From Mycoplasma sp. CSL7491-lung (GTDB lineage Bacteria; Bacillota_I; Bacilli_A; Mycoplasmatales; Metamycoplasmataceae): a DNA stretch of 64,000 nucleotides. The stretch is from positions 1 through 64,000 of the forward strand of contig NZ_JAHMHG010000004.1 of assembly GCF_018913965.1 (NCBI RefSeq). Reading direction: 5' to 3'. Within the stretch, counting starts at the first letter, position 1. Each line of letters opens with the position of its first letter. The notes under the pieces are model-generated. The model worked only from the letters and a program-made list of their open reading frames with translations, made no database searches and was not told the DNA's origin. The position numbers and the translations under genes were made by a program. This document shows, piece after piece, positions 35,845 through 46,383 of the stretch.

Positions 35845-36460
35845 AAATTCACTACAAAAAATTTATCAAAATAAAAAAAGAATTTTAGCTAGTTATATAG
35901 TTATATTTGTAGTGTTTATTATTTTCTTTTCTATAGATCAACTAACAAAGAATTTATTATTTAAACACGGTGATATTTTTACACTAAATAATGAAGGATT
36001 AATAACAGACGGAAATAATTATTTCCTTCCTGAAAAAATATATCAAAGCCCAAGTCAATGATTGGATTATAAAATTATTGGTGTGCGTAGCATTTGACAT
36101 GGAGGAGTAACCTTTTTAACTACAAGAAATACCTTTATAATACAATTTATCGGTATAGTAGTTGCAATATTAGTTTTAATATCTGTTCTTTTTTGGCAAA
36201 AGCAAAGATTTGTTTTAGCTTTCTTATTAGGTTTGGTTTTAGCCGGAGATATAGGAAACGCAATGGATAGATTTATATTTAATGGATATGTAAAAGATGT
36301 ATTTTATACTCCTTTTGCACAAAGCCGCGGGACATTCAATTTTGCCGATTTATGTATTTTTATCGGAATTATTTCAACAATAATATACTCTTTATTCATT
36401 AATTTCTTAGAACATAAAAACGAAAAGAATAACAAAAATCAAAAATTAATCATTAAATAA
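35828..36460 (+). CDS. lspA: Lipoprotein signal peptidase (signal peptidase II)
   Basis: This membrane aspartyl protease cleaves prolipoproteins before the lipid-modified Cys, so it matures the many lipoproteins in this genome. The 210-residue product has about four membrane helices. The two catalytic Asp lie in AGDIGNAMDRF (near residue 146) and FNFADLCIF (near 175). An N-terminal cytosolic extension of ~20 residues and a basic tail are mycoplasma-like. Three Trp codons are TGA. It is translationally coupled to ileS. Confidence 0.94.
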
Positions 36461-36463
36461 TTT

Positions 36464-36507
36464 AAATATCAAAACATTAAAGCTTTTAAAATGTTTTGAT
36501 ATTTTTT
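36464..36507 (+). terminator. Terminator after lspA
   Basis: AAATATCAAAACATT pairs with AATGTTTTGATATTT, followed by T residues, a few bases after the lspA stop. Confidence 0.85.
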
Positions 36508-36567
36508 AGTTCTAAATAGAATCGTTTTAATAACAAAAAGTGCTTTTTGTGTTAAAATTAAAATACT

Positions 36568-37647
36568 ATGGAAAACACAATGTACAAATCACTAATGCAA
36601 ATTAAAGAAAAACATGAAGAGTTAGAAAAAGCACTTTTAAACCCTGATGTTATTTCTGATATTAAAAAATACAATAAAATTAATAAAGAAATTAATTCAA
36701 TAAACGATATAGTAGAAACTTTCAAAAAATACTTAAGCAACGAGGAAACCTTAAAACAAGCTAAAGAATTACTTTCAATCGAAAAAGATGATCAAATGAT
36801 TCAATTAGCAAAAATGGAAATTGCTGAAGCGGAAGAAAATATGTCAAAATTAAGTGAAGAACTTAAAATACTTATTTTACCTAAAGATGAAAATGATGAC
36901 AAAGATGTTATTGTAGAAATCCGTGGTGCTGCCGGTGGAGACGAAGCCAATATCTTTGCTGGTGACTTATATAGAATGTATTCAAAATGATGTGCTCAAA
37001 ATAATATGAAAACAACATTATTAGATGCTACAGTTGCAGAAGCCGGAGGGTTTACATTAGTTACTTTTTCCGTTAAAGGTGATAAGCCTTACTCAAAATT
37101 AAAATTTGAAAGTGGTGTACATAGAGTTCAACGTGTTCCTGTAACAGAAACAAAAGGTCGTGTTCATACATCTACTTCTACAGTTACTGTTATGCCCGAA
37201 ATTGATGATGATATAGAAATTGAAGTAAGAGCTGAAGATATTAGAGTAGACGTATTTCGTTCAAGTGGTAACGGTGGACAATCAGTTAACACAACCGACT
37301 CTGCAGTTAGAATTACACACTTCGCAAGCGGTATAATCGTTTCTTGTCAAGAAGGTAAAAGTCAAATCCAAAATAAAGAAATAGCAATGCGTATTTTAAA
37401 ATCTAAATTATATGATTTAGAGCTCAAGAAGAAACAAGAAGAAGAATCTGGATATCGTAAATTAGCTGGTTCAGGAGCTAGATCTGAAAAAATAAGAACT
37501 TACAATTATCCACAAGATCGTGTAACCGATCATAGAATTGGTTACTCAACTTCACTTAACTCTGTTATGGAAGGAAAACTTAACTCAATAATCGATGCTC
37601 TCTTAACCGAAGAACAAAACGAAAAAATAAAAGAAGCTGGTATTTAA
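36568..37647 (+). CDS. prfA: Peptide chain release factor 1
   Basis: RF1 ends translation at UAA and UAG. The 359-residue product has the codon-reading PVT tripeptide (191-193) and the catalytic GGQ (236-238) in [17 protein letters not shown]. In organisms that read UGA as Trp, RF2 is normally absent, so this should be the only release factor. One TGA Trp lies at 36988. TAAAAT at 36553-36558 ends nine bases before ATG with no Shine-Dalgarno sequence. It overlaps prmC by one base. Confidence 0.96.
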
Positions 37648-38360
37648 TGCCTTCTAAAGAAGATTTATTATTAGAAAAAAGAAGATATGGACTTAAAGAG
37701 GAAATATCTTCTTTTGAATTAGAACAATTAAATAGCGGTATGCCTGTTCAAAAAATAATGGGCTATATTGAAATGGCAGATATTAAAATAGATATTAGAC
37801 ATAATGTTTTAATTCCTAGATATGAAACAGAAGAATTAATTTATTTAGCTATCAAAGAAATAAAATTAAATCAATTTAAATTTGTATTGGATCTTTGTTC
37901 TGGTTCTGGATTCATTGGTTTAGCGATTAAAAATAAATATAAAGATATATCTGTTACACTTTCAGATATATCAAGTGAAGCAATTAAGTCACAAGAATTG
38001 AATAGTAATATTAATAATTTAAAAGTTAATATTTTGCACTCAAACCTATTTGAAAATATAACAGGTAAATTTGATATAATCGTTTCTAACCCTCCTTACA
38101 TAGGAAATGATGAAAAATTAAGTAAATCTGTTTTAGATTTCGAGCCACATAATGCTTTATTTGCTGACGACAATGGTTTATTTTTTTACAAAAAAATTAT
38201 AGAACTAGCACCAAAATATTTAAATAAAAACGGAATTTTACTTTTTGAAATAAATCCATTACATATTGAATTTTGAAATTCAATTAAAAATAAATTCAAA
38301 CTATTAGAAATAACTAAAGATTTAAGCAATAAAAATAGATTTGTTAAGATAATTTTTTAA
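37647..38360 (+). CDS. prmC: Release factor glutamine methyltransferase
   Basis: PrmC methylates the Gln of the GGQ motif in release factors, and it is coupled here to its substrate gene prfA (ATG overlaps the prfA stop in TAATG). It has 237 residues, with S-adenosylmethionine-binding DLCSGSGFIGL (82-92) and the active-site NPPY (148-151). One Trp is TGA. The N-terminal helical domain is shorter than in E. coli. Confidence 0.94.
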
Positions 38361-38396
38361 CCTAAAAATACTATAGATAAGTACTTTTAGGTTTTT
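38361..38396 (+). terminator. Terminator after prmC
   Basis: CCTAAAAATAC pairs with GTACTTTTAGG, then TTTTTA, just after the prmC stop. Confidence 0.75.
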
Positions 38397-38427
38397 ATTA
38401 TATTTTTTATAATTTACATATTTAACA

Positions 38428-38433
38428 TGATAT
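38428..38433 (+). promoter_or_regulatory. -10 box of the lipoprotein gene at 38478
   Basis: CATGATATAATAAAA contains a TATAAT some 45 bases before ATG 38478. Unlike many genes here it would give a real 5' leader. Position is accurate to a few bases. Confidence 0.4.
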
Positions 38434-38477
38434 AATAAAAAACCTACCAAAAAAATGAAAGGATAAAATAATACACG

Positions 38478-39101
38478 ATGAAATTTAAAACCTTATTTTC
38501 AATTTTTGCTCTACCTATTGCCACAATAGCGTCGGTAGCATGTTCTACAACAAATAACAATAATGAATCAAAAGAAAAAGAAGAAAACAAAACAAAAACC
38601 AATGCCAGTATAACAGTTTCTGATAAAAATAGCATCATTGAAACAGAAGCTAGTGCAAACGCAAGTGCTAATACACAATCAGAAGAAGAATTTAGCTTTG
38701 AAAAAAATAGAGAGCCTTTCATGAATTCGATTACCATAGCGAATAAAGAATTTTTAAAAGGTTTAAACGATGGCGAAAGTAAATTATATTATGATAGAGT
38801 TGGTAAAAAATTCTATGATAAACCAACATATAATAATCCTGATAAACAAGTTATTTTAGAACAAGATAAGAATATTTATACATTTAAAAACTCATATGAT
38901 AGTTCAACAAAAGAAGAATCATCATTAAGAGCAAATTCAAATGGGGAACACAAATCTCAAGATGATGTAATTATTTCAAAAAGCGGAAACATAATAACCT
39001 TAAAACTTTGATTGTCACATTATATAAGAAAAGCTGACCAAAGACGCGGTCAATATATTCAAGACACAATAGAATTAACAAAGGAATTTACATTAGATTA
39101 A
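38478..39101 (+). CDS. Lipoprotein of unknown function, 207 aa
   Basis: A surface lipoprotein with signal MKFKTLFSIF and lipobox SVAC (Cys22), followed by an Asn/Glu/Lys-rich spacer of about 60 residues. The folded part, from about residue 75, is not one I recognise. One TGA Trp is at 39009. A TATAAT lies near 38432 and the start has only a distant GAAAGGA. It stands alone between two terminators (38361 and 39105). Confidence 0.75.
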
Positions 39102-39104
39102 AAA

Positions 39105-39147
39105 AATAAGTCTTATTACACCTATTAGATAATAAGACTTATTTTTT
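39105..39147 (+). terminator. Terminator after the lipoprotein gene
   Basis: AATAAGTCTTATT pairs with AATAAGACTTATT, then T residues, directly after the stop codon. Confidence 0.85.
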
Positions 39148-39401
39148 AATAAACTTTTTAAATTGCATTTTTGAATTGTTGGTTAACTTTAATTATATAT
39201 GATAATTATTTAAATTACCAAAATAAATTTAAATAGATAAAAAACATAAAAAAGTTCTTTATAACCTTGCATTTATTATTAATTTAAAAGTTAGTTGCTA
39301 AACTTAAAAGTGTATTACGTTTTTTAAATTAATAAAGGCGATTTCTAAAATTATACACACTTAAATAACTTAGAATTAAAATATAAAGGCGCAAAAATAA
39401 A
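39148..39401 (+). other. AT-rich leader of the p37 operon
   Basis: No gene is seen. The octamer TAAAGGCG occurs twice, near 39337 and 39386, about 50 bases apart; the second copy may act as the ribosome-binding site of p37. I searched by eye for the thiamine-pyrophosphate riboswitch core (CTGAGA and ACCTGAT boxes) and found none. Confidence 0.4.
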
Positions 39402-40706
39402 ATGAAAAAAACTAAAAAATTATTTATAACAACATTAAAATTAGCAACATTAACTACATTTGGAACTTTTCCTATTCTTGTTGCTTCATGTTCAAATTCA
39501 ACAAAACAAAACGATAAAAATTCAAAATCAGAATTTAATTTAATTAAAGCAAATGGTTATTCTGATGAAATGACAAAATTAGATTTAGGAACTGCAACAT
39601 TAGCTGCTGGTTGAGGTGATACAAGAGTTTTGATTAAAAACTCTAATAATTTAGTTGCTGTAGGTGCAACAGAAATTATAGCAAACGATGGTGTACAAGC
39701 TAGATCAAATTTAAAAAGAGGTGATGTAGAAGCAATTAAAATCATTTTACAATCAGCAATTAGAGATAAAAGTAATCCACAATTGCAAATCAGTGACATT
39801 CAAAACCCAGGAAAAACAAAATTTGTTTTTACAACATATAGTCACAATGATTACTCATCGGTTGATGAAAATGGACAAATAATAATTGATACAAAAGGTA
39901 CAAAAGTAAACACTTATGGAACACCTTTAATAGAAGGTTCAGATTATTTTGATATAAATAATGGAGTAGTGACAAGAAAAGAAAATTCAACAAACAAATT
40001 TAAAATTCAATTTATACCTTCAAGTGACCCTGCAGAAGTTAGAAAAGCTTCTCAAGCATTAGAAAAATACTTAAACGATAAAGGATATAATATTGAAATT
40101 TCAACAGCTACAGAATATAATGCTGCCGCAAACGCATTAAGAGAAGGTTCTATAGATGTTGCATTTTTACCAGCAGGTTCATGAGCAGAACAAGCACAAG
40201 GAACAAACTTTATTTTAGTGGCCGGTAGATCCGTACAAATAATAGATCCATACGAATCAACTACTAACACAACAACACCTGCTTTTACCGATGAAAAAAT
40301 ATTAGTAGATGCGATAAATGGTTACAATACATTTAATTCTCAAAACGAAAAAAAATTATACATTCCACAAAACATAGAAAATGCTCCAAAAAAAGTCGAC
40401 AATGAAAATGGATACAACGAAGCACTTAAAACAAAAGTTGACAGTTTAATAAATTCTGCAAATGGTAATCTTCCGGTAGTTGGTTACTATCGTTCATACA
40501 TTATGGCTAAAAAAGACTCTGAAATAGCATTAAAAATTAAAAACGCATTGGAAACACAAGGATCAAATTGAACATTACCATGAGATGAAGTTAAAGGATT
40601 AATTAAATTTGCATATACATCTACAACTTCATCAGGTTCATACATATTCCCTGAAGCATGATTTAAAAAACACTTTACAGGATTTAAGTCATTTAAAGGT
40701 GAATAG
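39402..40706 (+). CDS. p37: Substrate-binding lipoprotein of the p37 (Cypl) type
   Basis: The gene order (lipoprotein, ATPase, double permease) matches the mycoplasmal p37-p29-p69 transport operon, and the sequence agrees. In M. hyorhinis, p37/Cypl binds thiamine pyrophosphate. The 434-residue product has a lipoprotein signal with lipobox LVASC (Cys30). Family-like features include FIPSSDPAEVRKASQALEKY, GSIDVAFLPAGSWAEQ and a phosphonate-binding-protein (PhnD-like) fold pattern. Four TGA Trp codons are present. The ligand here could be thiamine, a phosphonate or another compound; family precedent favours thiamine or its phosphate. Confidence 0.85.
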
Positions 40707-40713
40707 TTATAAT

Positions 40714-41589
40714 ATGAAATTAAAAAAAAGTGAAAATAATAGGATAAGTGGTGATTGAAACATTAAATGACAAGATGTAGATAAAACTTATCCTAACGGC
40801 AAAAAAGGATTGACTAATGTCAATCTTTCTATTAACCAAGGTGAATTCGTTGCAATTATCGGATTATCTGGAGCAGGTAAAACAACATTATTAAAAACTG
40901 TTAATAAAATAAACGAAATTTCTTCAGGAACATTAACTGTCGGACCGTTTAATGTAAATAACTTAAAAAGAAAACACTTAAGAGAGTTTAGAACAAAAGT
41001 AGGTATCGTCTTTCAAGGATATAACTTAATTGATAATATTAGTGTTTTACAAAATGTTCTCGCTGCTCGACTTCCTCAAATGCATCCTTTAAGATCGTTT
41101 TTAGGTTGATATTCAAAAGATGATATTGATTTTGCCTATCAATGTTTAGCAAGAGTTAATATTTTAGAAAACGCATATGATAGAGCTAAGGATTTAAGTG
41201 GAGGGCAAATGCAACGTGTTGCACTAGCGAGAACTCTAGCTCAAAAACCTAAAATTATTTTAGCTGATGAACCTGTAGGTGCACTAGATCCTATTATGGC
41301 TAAATCTGTTATGGACGGTTTTTTATTAGTTAACAAAATGGACAAAATAACTATTTTAGCAAATTTACACCACGTAGATTTAGCACTTCAATATGCAGAT
41401 AGAATAATAGGAATCAAAAAAGGTGAAGTGGTATTTGACGGAAGCTGAGATAAAGTTAATTTAGAAGTATTAAAAAATATTTACGGTGAACAATTAGAGC
41501 AATTTGATCAACAACAATTTCTTGAAACAAAGAGAAAGAGAAAAATAATTCAAGAAGAAATAATGTTTAAAATTAAGGACCTTAAATAA
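40714..41589 (+). CDS. p29: ABC transporter ATPase, p29/PhnC type
   Basis: The ATP-binding subunit of the p37 transporter, 291 residues. Walker A is GLSGAGKTT near residues 50-58, the Q-loop IVFQGYNL, signature LSGGQMQR and Walker [13 protein letters not shown]. It resembles PhnC. A C-terminal basic extension of ~40 residues is present. Five TGA Trp codons. It follows p37 by seven bases and overlaps p69 by one base. Confidence 0.92.
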
Positions 41590-43745
41590 TGAGTACCTCA
41601 TTTAAGCAAAACTTCAAATTTAAAAAACTTATACAGTTAATTTATGATTATTTTAGACCTAAATTTGTCGACATTAACGGCCAAAAAGTAACTAAAAAAT
41701 TTCCTTGACTTTTTTATTTAACATTTGCAATAAGTTTAATTGCGATAATTTTATTATTTATCAAAATAAAACCAGATTTCCAAAATTCCCAAAGTTTTTT
41801 AAAATTAATAGCTAATTTTTTTAAATTTAATACAAATGCGGTTATAGGTTCAAGAACCGATATAACAATTGCAGATACTACTACCCAAAGCTTAAAATTA
41901 CTTTGACAAACTATTTCTTACTCGATTTTAGGAACAATAATAGGTATTTTTTTAGGTATTCCAATTGCGCTCTTAAGTTCGAAAAATTTTATTAAAACTC
42001 CTTGAATTTATGTACCAATGCGTGCATTTATGAGTATTATGAGAACGATACCGCCAATAGTGTATGCTTATATAATTTATTTTATTTTATCTCCATCATT
42101 AGTTGCAACTCTTTCTATAGCTATTTTTGTTGCTTCACTAATGGCAAAATGACTATATGAAGATTTAGATACTTATGATGTGTCTAGTTATTACGGTTTA
42201 CAAGCGATAGGAAATACTAAGTGAATAGCATTTAAAAAATCTATTCTTCCATATTTGTTAAAAAGAATTGTTAGTTATGGATTTTATAGTTTCGAAATGG
42301 TTGTTCGTTTTGCAGCAATTTTAAGTATTATCGGAATTTCCACAATAGGTCAATTAATGGCTGATGAATATGCAGTCCCAAACAACTTTGCACACTTATC
42401 AATTGCAATTTGAATACTTGTAGCATTTATGATTTTGCTAGAAATATTTACATTTTTAGTGAAAAAATGAATTTTAGAATATTCTCCAAAACATCCAACT
42501 ATTGATGAAAATTTAAATTTTAAGAAGAAACTAGAACAACTTAAAAAACAAAAGCCCAAAAATATTTATATAAAAATAACTATTTCAATAATTATTTTTA
42601 TATTGTTTATAATATCATTATTTTCAATTGAATTTAGAACAACTGGACCTGAAGGATTAGCATATTTTAACGAAGGTGTTAAAAATTTATTCACACCAAA
42701 TTTAAGTGTATTTAAATGGGATAGCGGTGATAATCCTATTATTTTAGGTACAGAAGCACTAGCTATTGCAATTTTAGCAAGTGTTATAGGGTTAGTGTTT
42801 AGTTTATTTTTCGGAATACTAGCATCTAAAAAAATATCAGGAAAATTTGTTTCTCTGTTTTTCAAATTTATAATTATAACATTAAGAGCAATTCCACCAT
42901 TTACATACGCATTAATATTTTTACTTTGACAAAAAGATTCAATCATATGAGCAGGAACATTGGCTTTAGCTATTCACAGTATTGGTATGCTTGCAAAATT
43001 AATAAATGAAAGTGTGGATAAAATAGATGATAAAGTATTTCAATCCCTCGAAAGTTTAGGTCTTTCTACATGAACTAAAATTAAAATAGGAGTAATTAAA
43101 GAAATATTACCGCAAACTCTTTCTAACTTCTTATATAGAATTGAAATCAATTTTAAAAGCACCGTAATTATTGGAGCTGTTGGAGCTTGTGATTACGGAT
43201 ATCAAATTACAGTTTATTCAGCAGATATACGTTATTGAAGCATTTTAAGTTCTTATTTAATATTTACAATTGTATTATTATTAATAATTGAGCAAATTTC
43301 TAATATGCTTAGAAAGAAAATAATGAACGGATATTTCTTAGAAGAAAATGCATATTTTAAAAAATACTTTAGAAATAACGTTTTAGTAAAAGCCCTAGCG
43401 TTATCAAAAATAAATAAAGAAATTTTTGTCTATGATAATAGAATTGCTAAATATAATATTGCTAAATTTAATAATCAATTGAAAAACAAATTTTACTTTG
43501 AAAATAAAATTAAATTAGGGGAATATATAGACTTAAAAAGAAGATTACTAAATCAATCTAGTCTAATTTCAAAAGAATTAAGAACACTTAAAAAAGAAGC
43601 TTTTTTAAGTGTTTGAAACGAAAATAAAAACTTAAGAATTTGAGCGTGAAGCAAAAGATTAAAATTATCTTTACAATCTTCGGATAAAGTTAGTTCTAAA
43701 TATTTTGAAAATAAATCAATTGAAAGTAAAAAACATGCTAGTTAA
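41589..43745 (+). CDS. p69: Double-domain ABC permease, p69 type
   Basis: This 718-residue permease contains two PhnE-like halves in one chain. The coupling motif appears twice, as YGLQAIGNTKWIAFKKSILP in the first half and ESLGLSTWTKIKIGVIKEIL in the second. Each half has about five or six membrane helices. One chain therefore replaces the usual permease dimer. The C-terminal ~140 residues are soluble, basic and unassigned. At least twelve TGA Trp codons. The stop overlaps the next gene start (43735). Confidence 0.9.
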
Positions 43746-44661
43746 ACAACTTAAAAAATTTTGAGAAATAATATCTCAAGCACAATATATAACTTTATGT
43801 ACTCATATAGAACCTGATGGTGACACCTTAGGCAGTGCTGTTGCATTAAAAGAATTAATTTTGCTTAATTCAACAAAAATTAAAGAAGTAAAAATATCAG
43901 GTAAAGATTACCCACGTAATTTAAGTTTTTTATTAAAAGAAGAAGAGAATCTTGTATCTAATGAATTCTTTAACAAAAGTCTTAAAATCGTTGTTGATAC
44001 TTCAACAAAATCAAGAATTTACGATCATAGAGTTATAACTCAAGAATCTATTAAAATAGATCATCACCCATTTGAAAATGAATGACTATTTGAAATAGGT
44101 GGCGATAATTGTCCTGCCACAGGACAATTAATTGCAATGCTTATAAAACATTTGAATCTTAAAACTAATAATTTATCACTTGAAGGTGCGGCAGTTGCAA
44201 TTTTAACCGATACCGAATTTTTTAAAGAAAGAAATATAACCTCCGAAACTTTTGAAGCTATGAAAGTGCTATTTGAACATAATTTAAACTACTCTTCCTT
44301 ACTAATTAAAATGCAACTTAATAACGAAGAATTAAATACTATTTGAAAGGTATGTAATAATAAAAAGGTTGTCGAAAATGTAACATATACAGTATCAAAC
44401 GATATAATAACTAACGATATAGTAAGACCTTTAGTCGCTAAATTTGTTGAAATTTCAAACACAGATATTACAATTGCTTTTTTGAAAAGAGAGCAAGGTG
44501 ATTATAGAGTTGAAATTAGATCAAACGGATCCTTTGATGTTTCAATAATTGCAAGAAAATTCGGTGGTGGAGGTCACCACAATTCAAGTGGGTTTATAAT
44601 TAAAAATAAAGATGAAATTGACAAAGTTATAAATTATATTAATAATTTAATAACAGCATAA
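43735..44661 (+). CDS. nrnA: DHH-family phosphoesterase, NrnA/MgpA-like
   Basis: A 308-residue DHH/DHHA1 protein, likely an oligoribonuclease (nanoRNase) and 3'-phosphoadenosine-5'-phosphate phosphatase as in NrnA. Motifs: HIEPDGDTLGS (24-34), VVDTST, the DHH triad in KIDHHPF near 109-115, LTDTEFF, and the DHHA1 binding loop KFGGGGHHNSSGF near 281-293. Three TGA Trp codons. It overlaps the p69 gene by eleven bases, so it is expressed with the transporter, though a functional link is not obvious. Confidence 0.92.
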
Positions 44662-44662
44662 T

Positions 44663-44693
44663 AAAAAGCCGTTTAAAAGCGGCTTTTATTTTA
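44663..44693. terminator. Bidirectional terminator
   Basis: AAAAAGCCG pairs with CGGCTTTT around TTTAAAAG. It ends the DHH gene and also lies at the stop (44691) of the convergent membrane gene. Confidence 0.75.
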
Positions 44694-45386
44694 TAACAAT
44701 TCATTAAAAATATTTTCTCTATTATTTCAATAATTTATTATTTGTTCAATGCTGAAAGTATTATCATTTAATGAAATATGATTATTACCTGAGAAAAGTA
44801 ATAAATAAAAGTAAAAATCAAATTGCTTCTGTTTTTTAGTTATATTAAATATCGAAGCTAATGTCGATTCAACTTCATTATTTTTATTATTAATAGTTAT
44901 TAAAAGTTCTCTTACTCTAAAAATTTTTTCATTTATTTTTTGTGGTTCGATTTTAACTTCTTCTTCCAATGTAAATTTACTTAAATTAATCTTTTTATAT
45001 TTAAGATAATTAGAAAAAGTTTTGATTCAAAGAATATTAAAATATAAAATAGGAATAAGAGTGATTATACCTAAAACAACCCAAATTATTCCTCATTTTC
45101 TTGAAACTTCAATAGTTTCATTCATTGAATAAAAAATAATTAGAGGAATTAAAACAATTGACAAAATCGTTAGGAAAGAAGTGTAAATTAAGAAATTTCT
45201 TATTTTTCTTTTAATTATTTTTTCAATTTGCTGATTAATTTTTAAATTTTTATTTTTCGAATTAACAAACAATGAATTAAATACAGAATAAAAAAATTTA
45301 ACATTTAAAAATGGTATCCTAAAACAAAAACTAACATAAGTAAGGTTTGCTAAAAAAATTATAATGAATAAATATATACTATCCAT
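44691..45386 (-). CDS. Membrane protein of unknown function, paralogue of its neighbour, 231 aa
   Basis: I do not recognise the family. Hydrophobic segments lie near residues 3-22, 63-88 and 97-125; the C-terminal half is soluble. Its end, FYLLLFSGNNHISLNDNTFS followed by IEQIINYWNN, closely matches the end of the next upstream gene (45402-46133). The two also share the layout, so they are tandem duplicates. Four to five Trp codons are TGA. It starts 15 bases after that gene's stop with an AAAGGAAA site. Function is unknown. Confidence 0.7.
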
Positions 45387-45401
45387 GTTTTTTATTTCCT
45401 T

Positions 45402-46133
45402 TTACTTATTAAAATTTGAATAAACATCATTTAAATTATTTCAAATTTTAATAATTTCTTCATCGCTTAAAGAATTGTTTTGGTTATCAAGGATGTGGTT
45501 TGAACCAGAAAACAATAATAAATATGTAATATATTCAAATTCTTCTTTATTATTTATATTCTTTAAAAATCTATCCATATCAAATTTACGTACATTAATT
45601 ATTTTATTGCTTCAAAACATAAAAATTTGTGCAGATAATTTATATGAATATATCATTCGTCTAGATTTAAAAATATTTTTAAATTCTAAGTTGCTTTTAT
45701 TTACGTCAAGCTTTTCTTCTAATAAAACATCTTTATTATTATTTAGTTTCTTAAATTTAATAAGAATTACTAATACTCTTACAAATAAAAATAAAAATAT
45801 TACTGGTGGTATAAATAATAAAACTAATGGTAAATAAGGTATTAACGCAATAAAATTGCTTGTTTTAGAAATAATTGTTATAACATTAATAACTACAGAC
45901 GCAACACCAAATAAACTAATCACAAATAATCAAGAAACCAAAACAGTTAATGTTTTTAAAATTCTCTTTAATTGTTTATCATTTATCTTTAAATTATTGT
46001 TCTTTAATTTTTTAAGCATACTGTCAAGTAATACAATATACATTTTAAAATTTCACTTTGTATTATTTACCATTATTAATAATAAAAACATTGGTATTAA
46101 CACAAAAGCAAAAACTAATACTAAATTTGTCAT
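45402..46133 (-). CDS. Membrane protein of unknown function, paralogue of its neighbour, 243 aa
   Basis: This is the upstream copy of the tandem pair. Membrane segments lie near residues 3-22, 60-90 and 95-125, then a soluble C-terminus with ITYLLLFSGSNHI and EEIIKIWNN. An AAAAAGGAG site precedes ATG 46133. I see no catalytic motif. The pair is flanked by terminators and is transcribed alone. Confidence 0.7.
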
Positions 46134-46252
46134 TTTCTCCTTTTTATTTATTTTATATGATTGAAAATTATATTTAATAATAATAAATTTAAAATTAAAA
46201 ACATATTTTTGTCATTTTTATTGAATTTAAGTCAAAAAATACAAATAAATAT

Positions 46253-46287
46253 AAAAAAGTTGAATTATTGTTTCAACAATAATTCAA
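46253..46287 (-). terminator. Terminator of the DUF31 protease gene
   Basis: TTGAATTATTGT pairs perfectly with ACAATAATTCAA (46260-46287). On the minus strand it is followed by a T-run. It lies about 100 bases after the protease stop; 46134-46252 holds no gene. Confidence 0.8.
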
Positions 46288-46383
46288 ATTTAAAATTTAT
46301 ATTTTGAGTTGTTAAATTTCTAAATACAATTATATTAAAAAGCAAAATTAAGATCTTATCACTTAATATATGCTTTTTTTATT

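Noticed and set aside
39148-39401. Thiamine-pyrophosphate riboswitch before the p37 operon
   Set aside because: The CTGAGA and ACCTGAT core boxes are absent and no long G/C-rich structure is visible.
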